A DNA stretch of 6,734 nucleotides from Spirochaetales bacterium (GTDB taxonomy: Bacteria; Spirochaetota; Spirochaetia; DTKZ01), in the NCBI GenBank assembly GCA_031280945.1, contig JAITGB010000138.1:1-6734 (forward strand), written 5' to 3'. Positions 1 to 5,371 of this stretch are shown one piece after another. The position numbers and the translations under genes were made by a program. The notes under the pieces are model-generated. The model was not told the DNA's origin and ran no database searches. It saw only the letters and a program-made list of their open reading frames with translations. Position 1 is the first letter of the stretch. Each line of letters opens with the position of its first letter.

Positions 1-1
1 C

Positions 2-787
2 CTTTCCCGCATTTGCTTTATGACGGCGGACGATATTTCGGGGGAAATGGGCGTGAGCGACGCTTCGGTCGTGCGCTTTGCCCAGGCTCTGGGCTATTCG
101 GGTTTCGCCGATTTACAGAAGAGTATCCAGCTGCGCATCAGCGCGCATCTTGAAAACGGCGCGGAGGGGCAGACCGCTCCTTTTGACCGGCTCACGCGGA
201 TTATTCCTTATTTGGCTTCGGACGACCTCGTGCAGTCCATGATGCGGACGATGACGCGGAATTTCGAGGACACGTTCAAGCGGAACGGTATGCAAAAGAT
301 TGAGGAGATTTCCCGCGTGCTCATCGGGAGCCGCCGGAAATTCATCGTGGGGCCCCGTGGCAGTCAGGACCTCGCGTTTGTGTACGCGCAGCTTTTTGCC
401 CAGACCCTTCCCGAAGTGCATCCCGTCCTGTCCGCCGATGCGAGTTTTTTTGAGCCTCTTCTGGACATAGACAAGAGGGACTGCGCGCTCATCATTAGTT
501 TTCCCCGCTATTCCGGCGCGGCTTCCCGGATAGCTTCGTTTATCAAAAAGACCGGGGCCGCGAAAATCGTGCTCACGGACAAGGCGACATCTCCTCTGTG
601 CAGGGACGCGGACATTCTTTTGACGGTCAACGTCAACAATATTTCTTTCAACAATTCCCGCGTTGTGCCTGTTTTTCTGGGGGAACTCATCTCCGCCGAC
701 ATTACGCGGAAAATCAATTCTTCGAAACTTACCGCCCGCATGAAAAAATTTGACGAGCTGAACCCTCTGTCGGATAGTCAGGAGTAA
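2..787 (+). CDS. RpiR-family transcriptional regulator (HTH + SIS), 5' end outside the window
   Basis: DNA-binding regulator of the RpiR/MurR type, in which an N-terminal helix-turn-helix binds DNA and a C-terminal SIS domain senses a phosphorylated sugar or sugar acid. The frame is open from base 2 with no stop before the first ATG at 20. That ATG lies inside the HTH (CFMTADDIS, then GVSDASVVRFAQALGYSGF), so the real start is upstream and roughly the first helix is missing. Counting from that ATG, the HTH covers about residues 1-30 and the SIS domain about 100-205, with the family-like stretches VGPRGSQ (110-116) and SFPRYSGAASR (160-170), then IVLTDKATSPL. It ends in a hydrophilic tail with stop TAA. 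A terminator follows about 65 bases later, and the transporter operon starts 433 bases downstream on the same strand. Control of that operon is inferred from position only. The family assignment is firm; the ligand is unknown. Confidence 0.93.
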   Translation, partial: LSRICFMTADDISGEMGVSDASVVRFAQALGYSGFADLQKSIQLRISAHLENGAEGQTAPFDRLTRIIPYLASDDLVQSMMRTMTRNFEDTFKRNGMQKIEEISRVLIGSRRKFIVGPRGSQDLAFVYAQLFAQTLPEVHPVLSADASFFEPLLDIDKRDCALIISFPRYSGAASRIASFIKKTGAAKIVLTDKATSPLCRDADILLTVNVNNISFNNSRVVPVFLGELISADITRKINSSKLTARMKKFDELNPLSDSQE

Positions 788-812
788 GTCAGGAATTTGG
801 GCGCATTCCGTA

Positions 813-828
813 GGCCGCGTCAGCGGCC
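813..828. repeat. GC hairpin GGCCGC-GTCA-GCGGCC after the regulator
   Basis: Perfect 6-bp GC stem with a GTCA loop, starting 25 bases after the regulator stop. No T-run follows, so it is not a terminator by itself. It sits inside the longer arms 801-810/847-856, giving a branched fold. The same arms with a different loop occur after the second dehydrogenase at 6254-6269. Confidence 0.6.
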
Positions 829-852
829 ACGATAATCCATTCTTATCGGAAC

Positions 853-877
853 GCGTCCGTACTCGGGCGCATTTTTT
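853..877 (+). terminator. Intrinsic terminator of the regulator gene
   Basis: The stem GCGTCCG (853-859) pairs with CGGGCGC (864-870), 7 bp with one U-G pair, around the loop TACT. It is followed by A and six T residues (872-877). This is the standard rho-independent layout on the + strand, and it lies 65 bases past the regulator stop. It would separate the regulator transcript from the transporter operon. The T-run also forms the left arm of the next inverted repeat. Confidence 0.7.
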
Positions 878-896
878 GCGGCAAAGCCGCAAAAAA
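872..896. repeat. Perfect 11-bp inverted repeat, T-run first and A-run last
   Basis: TTTTTTGCGGC (872-882) and GCCGCAAAAAA (886-896) are perfect complements around AAA. The T-run comes first and the A-run last, the reverse of an intrinsic terminator on either strand, so a terminator role is unlikely as it stands. It overlaps the T-run of the terminator at 853-877 and shares its A-run with the hairpin at 891-923. Confidence 0.65.
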
Positions 897-924
897 CCGG
901 GCTTTGCGGGGCTTCGGTTTTTTT
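891..924 (+). terminator. Possible second terminator-like hairpin
   Basis: AAAAAACCG (891-899) pairs with CGGTTTTTT (915-923), and two further G-U pairs are possible inside. The T-run continues to 924, giving the A-run, stem, T-run order of a + strand intrinsic terminator. The stem has only three G-C pairs and a large loop, so it is weak. It competes with the repeats on both sides because it uses their A- and T-runs. Confidence 0.35.
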
Positions 925-945
925 GGACCTCCGGCCCAAAAAAAC
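917..945. repeat. 10-bp inverted repeat with T-run and A-run arms
   Basis: GTTTTTTTGG (917-926) is a perfect complement of CCAAAAAAAC (936-945). After an A-C mismatch, two more G-C pairs close a 3-base loop. Like the repeat at 872-896, it starts with T and ends with A, so neither strand reads as a terminator. A small ACGC-TTC-GCGT hairpin follows directly at 946-956. Confidence 0.6.
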
Positions 946-971
946 ACGCTTCGCGTCCCCTCCAATCCTTC

Positions 972-1021
972 GGTTTTGCGCGCCTTACAGTTCGGAGAAC
1001 TGCAAAATCGTGCGCAAAACC
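972..1021. repeat. Nested inverted repeat with inner hairpin
   Basis: Outer arms GGTTTTGCGC (972-981) and GCGCAAAACC (1012-1021) match perfectly over 10 bp and extend by a G-U and a C-G pair. Inside them is an independent perfect hairpin, CAGTTC-GGA-GAACTG (988-1002). The two-level fold is the largest in the gap. It lies 110 bases upstream of the operon -35 box, so it is not part of the transporter mRNA if that promoter is used. It could be an end of a repeat element or a protein-binding palindrome. Confidence 0.6.
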
Positions 1022-1111
1022 CTTGCGCGTTCCTCTTACCCTAAAGCCGTCTTCCCCATACAAACGCCTAAAATCCGCCAACACGCCTGAAACCTAACTC
1101 CAAATCCCCTG

Positions 1112-1160
1112 AAAAAACCGTAAAAAAAAGTTTGACAAAGTACAGGAGCGGGGGCATAAT
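1112..1160 (+). promoter_or_regulatory. Sigma70-type promoter of the transporter operon with upstream A-tracts
   Basis: The -35 box TTGACA (1132-1137) is a perfect consensus and the -10 box CATAAT (1155-1160) has one mismatch, with an ideal 17-base spacer. A-tracts at 1112-1117 and 1122-1129, about one helical turn apart, lie just upstream of -35 where an UP element would be. Transcription would begin near 1167, leaving a leader of about 54 bases before tctC. This is the only convincing promoter in the window for the 1221-6734 cluster. Such a strong core suggests control by a repressor or terminator more than by an activator, but no operator is certain. Confidence 0.8.
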
Positions 1161-1209
1161 GTAGAAATTGGAACAGAAAAATCTAAGTATGTAGTAAACA
1201 AAACACAAT

Positions 1210-1216
1210 GGAGGAG
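1210..1216 (+). promoter_or_regulatory. Ribosome binding site of tctC
   Basis: GGAGGAG lies four bases before the ATG at 1221. It supports this start and strong translation of the binding protein. Confidence 0.85.
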
Positions 1217-1220
1217 TAAC

Positions 1221-2213
1221 ATGAAAAAGACTGTGATTGTTTGCGTACTTTTGCTCGGCGCCCTGGGTGCGGCGTTTGCGGGCGGAGGAAGCGAGGCGGG
1301 CAGCTCCGGAGCGGCTTTTCCGGCGGGTAAACCCATTACCCTGATTTGTCCCTGGGCGCCGGGCGGAGGTTCCGATATTGGCGCGAGGATGGTCGTGCCG
1401 TATATGGAAAAGAAGCTGGGGACGACTATCAACGTCATCAATCCCACAGGAGCTTCCGGCTGGGTAGGCTGGGAACGTATGCTCTCAGCTCCTGAAGACG
1501 GCTACACTTTCGCAATGATTAATCTTCCCACAATTTTTTCGGGATACCTTGACCCCGCTCTGGGGAGGACAAAAACCATAGACGATTTCCAGATGCTGGG
1601 AAATCACGTTACGGATTTTGCCACAATAGCTATTCGTACGGACGAGACCCGCTTCAGCGACCTCAAAAGTTTTATCGCCTACGCGAAGACCCACCCCCTT
1701 ACAATGACGACAACCGGCGTGGGAACCCAGCAGCATATTCTCCTTGTGCTTTTCAACGCGGCGGTGGGCATAAATCTCACTCCGGTTCCGGGCAACGGTT
1801 TTAAGGACAGCTACGCCGCCCTTTTGGGAAAACACGTTGACGCGGTTGTGGGCAGCGTCGGGGAGGTTCTCGTACCGGAGAAGAACAAGGAACTGAAAAC
1901 CATTGTCATCTTTTCCGAAGCTCCCTCGCGCCTTATGCCGCATATTCCTGTGTGGAACAAGCTGGGTATGGGGCCGAATATCGTTGTTTCAAGCCAGAGA
2001 GCGTTTGCCTGCAAGAAGGGTACGCCGCCTGAAATCGTAAAAGTTCTGGCGGACGCCCTCAAGGACGCAATTACAAACGCGGAACAAACCAGCAAGATGA
2101 AGGAATTGGGGCTGGATGTGGATTACATGGGGCCGGAGGATTTTGCCAAACACGCAAAGAGCGAGGAGGGCAGAATAAAAGGCTTGTCGGACGTTATGGG
2201 CTGGAAAAAGTAA
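1221..2213 (+). CDS. tctC: TTT transporter periplasmic solute-binding protein (TctC/Bug family)
   Basis: Periplasmic protein that captures a small carboxylate and delivers it to the TctA/TctB membrane complex. The length of 330 residues is normal for the family. Residues 1-20 form a signal peptide: MKK, a hydrophobic core, then AAFA with probable cleavage before GGGSE. There is no lipobox cysteine; the only early Cys is residue 8 inside the core. The mature part has the family's ligand loop APGGGSD (46-52), NPTGASG (74-80) and PEDGYT (91-96). Further on are a GVGTQQH stretch and a KDSYAALLGKHVDAVVGSVGE segment in the place of the usual lobe-closing region. It is the first gene after the promoter and has a strong RBS. 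A hairpin separates it from tctB. The family is clear; the ligand cannot be read from sequence, since Bug proteins bind very varied carboxylates. Confidence 0.93.
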   Translation: MKKTVIVCVLLLGALGAAFAGGGSEAGSSGAAFPAGKPITLICPWAPGGGSDIGARMVVPYMEKKLGTTINVINPTGASGWVGWERMLSAPEDGYTFAMINLPTIFSGYLDPALGRTKTIDDFQMLGNHVTDFATIAIRTDETRFSDLKSFIAYAKTHPLTMTTTGVGTQQHILLVLFNAAVGINLTPVPGNGFKDSYAALLGKHVDAVVGSVGEVLVPEKNKELKTIVIFSEAPSRLMPHIPVWNKLGMGPNIVVSSQRAFACKKGTPPEIVKVLADALKDAITNAEQTSKMKELGLDVDYMGPEDFAKHAKSEEGRIKGLSDVMGWKK

Positions 2214-2233
2214 CTTTTCTTCCGCCTGTGGAG

Positions 2234-2264
2234 AAAAAAGCCCCTGCGGGAAGCGGGGGCTTTT
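2234..2264 (+). terminator. Hairpin between tctC and tctB, leaky terminator or mRNA-stabilising stem
   Basis: AAAAGCCCC (2236-2244) pairs with GGGGCTTTT (2256-2264), extended inward by U-G, G-C and C-G pairs to 12 bp around the loop GGGAA. The T-run is only four long and is followed by GGGG, so termination should be partial. It lies 22 bases after the tctC stop and directly before the tctB Shine-Dalgarno. The likely role is to lower expression of the membrane subunits relative to the binding protein, or to protect the tctC message from 3' decay. Confidence 0.7.
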
Positions 2265-2279
2265 GGGGAGAGCATCAGA

Positions 2280-2726
2280 ATGAACGAAAAACGGAAAATC
2301 AATAACGATGTGTATATTGGTATACTGCTGACGGCGGTATCGGTTTTTTTCTTTATCGAGGTAACAAAAATTCACCCCGAAGCCGCGCTGTTCCCCAAAG
2401 TAATGCTGGGTACGTTTATAATTCTGGCTGTACTTTTGACCCTTATGGGCGTGAGAAAAACTCTGCGGCCTGAATTGACTTTGAAGAGCGACCTTCTTTT
2501 GAAATTTTCTGTTATCCGTACACCGCTTATCGTGTTTGTGATTGTTGCGGGATATATGGTTCTCCTCAAAGTGTTGGGCTTTTTTACGGCGACGGCAATC
2601 TTTGTTCCCGCTTTTATGATTTTCTACGGCATAAAAAGCATCAGGACTCTTCTTATCACCGATATAGCTTTAAATGTGTTTGTCTATGTGCTTTTTGTGC
2701 GGCTTTTGAAAGTTGCGCTGCCGTAA
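2280..2726 (+). CDS. tctB: TTT transporter small membrane subunit TctB
   Basis: Small integral membrane partner of TctA, 148 residues, typical for TctB. Hydrophobic segments lie near 12-28, 41-58, 82-98, 99-115 and 122-143, so four or five membrane spans. The segment after residue 32 (PEAALFPKVMLG) resembles the conserved P...FP stretch before the second span, and the end FVRLLKVALP matches the usual TctB C-terminus. The start ATG is preceded by GGGGAG at 2265-2270, a modest site with long spacing that abuts the tctC-tctB hairpin, so translation is probably weaker than that of tctC. The sequence itself is weakly conserved in this family, so position between tctC and tctA adds much of the confidence. 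Confidence 0.88.
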   Translation: MNEKRKINNDVYIGILLTAVSVFFFIEVTKIHPEAALFPKVMLGTFIILAVLLTLMGVRKTLRPELTLKSDLLLKFSVIRTPLIVFVIVAGYMVLLKVLGFFTATAIFVPAFMIFYGIKSIRTLLITDIALNVFVYVLFVRLLKVALP

Positions 2727-2756
2727 AGGTAATCCTGTGGTAATGAGGTAAAAAAT

Positions 2757-4292
2757 ATGATTATATCAGAACTCATTGCAAATCTTGTCAATATAGAGAC
2801 ATTTATAGGAATTCTTGTCGGGGTTGTAGGGGGTATGGTTATAGGCGCTCTTCCCGGCCTGGGCGCCACAATGGGGATAGCCCTTCTTATTCCCATTACA
2901 TTCGGTATGCATCCCACCGCAGCCCTCATTATGCTGAGCTCTTTATATACCGCGGCTATCTACGGCGGCTCCATTACCGCTATTCTTATTCATACGCCCG
3001 GAACGCCGGCATCTGCGGCTACGGCGATGGACGGTTATGCCCTCACAAAACAGGGCAAGGGCCTTGAGGCCATAGGCATTAGCACATTTGCGTCAATGAC
3101 GGGCGGGACTTTGAGCGCAGTCGCCCTTTTCTTTATCGCGCCTCCGCTTGCCCGTATTTCCCTCATGTTTAACGCGCCTGAGTATTTTCTCATCGCCATT
3201 TTCGGCCTGACAATTATCGGTACGCTTGCAGGCGACAATATGCTCAAAGGGCTTATCGCGGGAGTCGCCGGCCTGTGTATCAGCTTTGTTGGTTTTGATA
3301 TTACTGTGGGAGTTCCCCGCTTTACATACAAAATCGCGGAACTTGAGTCGGGTATTCAGCTTGTGCCCGCTCTTATTGGTCTTTTCTCTCTTTCACAGGT
3401 TATGATTCAGGCTGAAAGTATAGAGGCTATTCGCAGGGGGGGAAAGGCGGATATACCGAAACAGTTACAAGGCAGAGTTCTTCCCCCTTTTCAGGAAATC
3501 GTCAGGGAAATTCCCAATCTTCTGCGTTCGTCCGTTATTGGTATCATTGTGGGCATTCTTCCCGGAGCGGGCGGGGACATAGGCGGGTGGCTGGGCTATA
3601 ACGAGGCAAAACGCTGGTCAAAAAACAGGCAGGAGTTCGGCAAAGGTTCGCGTGAGGCTGTGTATGCTTCGGAAGCCGCCAATAACGCGGTTACAGGCGG
3701 CTCGATTATTCCCCTTATAACCCTCGGTATTCCCGGCAGTTCCGCGGCGGCTGTTCTTTTGGGCGGGCTTATGATACAGGGCCTTACGCCGGGACATACG
3801 ATGTTTACGGAAAAGGCAGGCATTACCTACGCCATCATTCTGGGTTTTTTATTCGCCAATATTTTGATGGGGCTTTTGGGTTTTCTCGTTGCCAAGCGGG
3901 TAGCGAAAGTCGCCAATGTCCCAACCGGCATACTCGCTCCCGTTATTGTTGTGCTGTCGGTTGTGGGCGCTTACGCCATTAACTTAAGTTACTTCGATGC
4001 GTGCGTCATGGTTGTCTTTGGACTTGCGGGGTATTTTATGCGCAAGACAGGCTTTGCGACAGCTCCCATTGTGCTTGCAATAATTCTCGGCTCCATGGCG
4101 GAGCAGGGGTACAAACGCGCAATCCTCATGGCAAAAGACATGAACATCTACGCATATTATTTTTCGCGGCCTATTTGTGTTGTACTGATTCTTCTTATTA
4201 TTCTTTCGCTTTTTGCGCCATTGGGATTAAAGGCTCTGGAAAAGAAGATGCATAAAACACATTCACAGGCAAACAAAGACAGCGATGATTGA
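2757..4292 (+). CDS. tctA: TTT transporter large membrane permease TctA
   Basis: Main transport subunit, a cytoplasmic-membrane protein of 511 residues with ten or more hydrophobic segments. It works with TctB and takes substrate from TctC in an ion-driven cycle (family knowledge). The two pseudo-repeated signature regions are clear. The first is ALPGLGATMG (31-40) with YGGSITAILIHTPGTPAS (69-86) and AMDGY (90-94). The second is GILPGAGGDIGG (266-277) with EAANNAVTGGSIIP (306-319), TLGIPGSSAAAVLLG (322-336) and QGLTPG (341-346). The C-terminal cytoplasmic tail after about 490 is charged. A GAGG site at 2745-2748 precedes the ATG, and tctB stops 30 bases upstream. The stop overlaps an out-of-frame TTG that is not the start of the next gene. 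This is a strongly conserved family and a secure call. Confidence 0.96.
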   Translation: MIISELIANLVNIETFIGILVGVVGGMVIGALPGLGATMGIALLIPITFGMHPTAALIMLSSLYTAAIYGGSITAILIHTPGTPASAATAMDGYALTKQGKGLEAIGISTFASMTGGTLSAVALFFIAPPLARISLMFNAPEYFLIAIFGLTIIGTLAGDNMLKGLIAGVAGLCISFVGFDITVGVPRFTYKIAELESGIQLVPALIGLFSLSQVMIQAESIEAIRRGGKADIPKQLQGRVLPPFQEIVREIPNLLRSSVIGIIVGILPGAGGDIGGWLGYNEAKRWSKNRQEFGKGSREAVYASEAANNAVTGGSIIPLITLGIPGSSAAAVLLGGLMIQGLTPGHTMFTEKAGITYAIILGFLFANILMGLLGFLVAKRVAKVANVPTGILAPVIVVLSVVGAYAINLSYFDACVMVVFGLAGYFMRKTGFATAPIVLAIILGSMAEQGYKRAILMAKDMNIYAYYFSRPICVVLILLIILSLFAPLGLKALEKKMHKTHSQANKDSDD

Positions 4293-4303
4293 CGGTTTTG
4301 AGT

Positions 4304-4310
4304 AAGGAGG
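4304..4310 (+). promoter_or_regulatory. Ribosome binding site that fixes the dehydrogenase start
   Basis: AAGGAGG lies five bases before the ATG at 4316. The open frame could also begin at a TTG at 4289 inside the tctA end, but that start has no such site. The ATG at 4316 is therefore chosen. Confidence 0.85.
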
Positions 4311-4315
4311 AAACA

Positions 4316-5371
4316 ATGTCAACTCATGTGATTAACTGGGAGGCTTTACGCGCATACTGCCAGAAAATTTTTTGCGCTCTTGGCGTTCCAGAGGAGGAGG
4401 CCCTTGTTGTGGCCGACTGCCTTGTGGACGCGGACCTCTGCGGCGTTGAGTCTCACGGGGTAAGCCGCATGACGGTGTATACCAAAAGGCTGGAAACCAA
4501 AGTCGTATCGGCGGTTTTCAAGGTTATTACGGAGAGGGATAATCCCGCAGGGCTTACCTTAAACGGCTGCAACTCTATGGGTATGCTCGTGGGGAAATAC
4601 GCCATGGAAAAATGCATACACAGGGCAAAGACAAACGGAATTTGTTTTATCGCGGCGAACAATTCAAACCATTATGGTATGGCTTCCTACTACGTGAGTA
4701 TGGCGGCGGCCCAGGGGATGTTCGGTCTTTCGGCGACAAACGCTCCGCCCAATATCGCGCCCTGGGGAAGTTACAAGGCCTACGTGGGAACAAATCCCCT
4801 TGCCCTTGCCGCGCCCACACACGGGGAGCCCGTTCTTCTTGATATGGCGCCGAGTGTTGTCGCAATGGGCAAGGTCATACTTGCGGCAAAACTGGGAAAA
4901 CCCATTCCCGAAGGCTGGGCTCTCACTAAGGAAGGAAAACCAACCACCGACCCGAACCTGGGCAAACAGGGAACCGTTGTTCCCATAGGCGGGCCAAAGG
5001 GGTACGGGCTTTCTCTTTTTATGGATATTCTCTGCGGTATTTTGAGCGGAGCGCAGTTTGGTCCGTACCTCGGCAATATGTGGAACGATTTTGTGAATCC
5101 CCAGAACGTTGGGCACTTTTTTTGCGCAATAGATATTTCCCGCTTTACAGACCTCGAAATTTTCAAAAAACGCATAGGACAGATGATTACGGACATCAAG
5201 GCTCTTCCCAAAAACGAAGGAATATCTGAGCTTTTCCTGCCCGGCGAAATTGAACAACGCCGCCGTCTAGAGCGCAAGGCGCAGGGGATTCCCGTGGAAG
5301 AGGTTGTGTTTGAGGAGCTTCGCGGGCTGGGCCAGAAGTACGGTGTAGAGTTCACTTTGGAGGCAAAATGA
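4316..5371 (+). CDS. Ldh_2-family NAD(P)-dependent 2-hydroxyacid dehydrogenase
   Basis: Soluble oxidoreductase of the malate/L-lactate/ureidoglycolate/2,3-diketogulonate family, which interconverts 2-hydroxy acids and 2-keto acids with NAD(H) or NADP(H). The product is 351 residues, normal for the family. Landmarks are ESHGVSR (45-51), whose His47 corresponds from memory to the proposed catalytic His of YiaK; NNSNHYG (115-121); GTNPLALAAP (158-167); LDMAPS (175-180), where most members have DMATS; GGPKGYGLSLFMD (225-237); NPQNVGHFF (261-269); and the C-terminal PGEIE (309-313) with GIPV. It follows tctA by 23 bases and overlaps the next dehydrogenase by 4 bases, so the transported compound or a product of it is the likely substrate. 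Members act on malate, lactate, sulfolactate, ureidoglycolate and sugar-acid ketones, so no gene symbol is justified. A retained reductase direction is equally possible in an anaerobe. Confidence 0.92.
   Translation: MSTHVINWEALRAYCQKIFCALGVPEEEALVVADCLVDADLCGVESHGVSRMTVYTKRLETKVVSAVFKVITERDNPAGLTLNGCNSMGMLVGKYAMEKCIHRAKTNGICFIAANNSNHYGMASYYVSMAAAQGMFGLSATNAPPNIAPWGSYKAYVGTNPLALAAPTHGEPVLLDMAPSVVAMGKVILAAKLGKPIPEGWALTKEGKPTTDPNLGKQGTVVPIGGPKGYGLSLFMDILCGILSGAQFGPYLGNMWNDFVNPQNVGHFFCAIDISRFTDLEIFKKRIGQMITDIKALPKNEGISELFLPGEIEQRRRLERKAQGIPVEEVVFEELRGLGQKYGVEFTLEAK
5359..5363 (+). promoter_or_regulatory. Ribosome binding site inside the preceding gene
   Basis: GGAGG within the last codons of the Ldh_2 gene, four bases before the ATG at 5368. 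The start and the upstream stop overlap as ATGA, which points to translational coupling of the two dehydrogenases. Confidence 0.8.

Larger units (their letters stand above)
801..1021. repeat. Chain of overlapping inverted repeats filling the gap between regulator and operon
   Basis: The gap 788-1220 has no convincing gene, and its first half is almost entirely paired sequence. In order: outer arms 801-810/847-856 (one mismatch and one G-U) enclosing a GGCCGC/GCGGCC hairpin at 813-828; a terminator hairpin at 853-870; then inverted repeats at 872-896, 891-923, 917-945, 946-956 and 972-1021. Adjacent hairpins share their T- or A-runs. The 9-base word GGGCGCATT occurs at 799-807 and again at 865-873. 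Bases 1022-1110 show no clear structure. The chain could be a decayed dispersed palindromic element or a structured leader or trailer RNA. Its pairing is seen directly; its function is unknown. Confidence 0.6.

Noticed and set aside
872..945. CRISPR or tandem-repeat array
   Set aside because: The repeats are inverted, differ in sequence and lack regular spacers, so they do not form an array of direct repeats.
788..1021. Insertion sequence or MITE with defined ends
   Set aside because: No transposase frame, no single pair of terminal inverted repeats spanning the block and no clear target-site duplication could be found.
113..1084. 323-residue - strand open frame
   Set aside because: Most of it is antisense to the clear RpiR-type gene and the rest reads through the repeats. 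Its composition is Arg-rich and no domain is recognisable, so it is a shadow frame.
876..1097. 73-residue + strand open frame in the spacer
   Set aside because: It runs through the inverted-repeat chain, has no Shine-Dalgarno site, is rich in Arg/Lys/Pro/Ser from the repeat sequence and matches no family I know. It may recur as a repeat-derived hypothetical protein in related genomes, but it is not supported as a gene.
1161..1220. Riboswitch in the tctC leader
   Set aside because: The predicted leader is only about 54 bases, A-rich and without a stable stem or known aptamer core.
4289..4315. TTG start extending the Ldh_2 protein by nine residues
   Set aside because: The extension overlaps the tctA stop and lacks a ribosome site, while AAGGAGG is placed perfectly for the ATG at 4316.
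4664..5355. Two long - strand frames opposite the Ldh_2 gene (4664-5257 and 4780-5355)
   Set aside because: They overlap a gene with many conserved family motifs, have no ribosome sites or domains, and arise from codon bias on the other strand.
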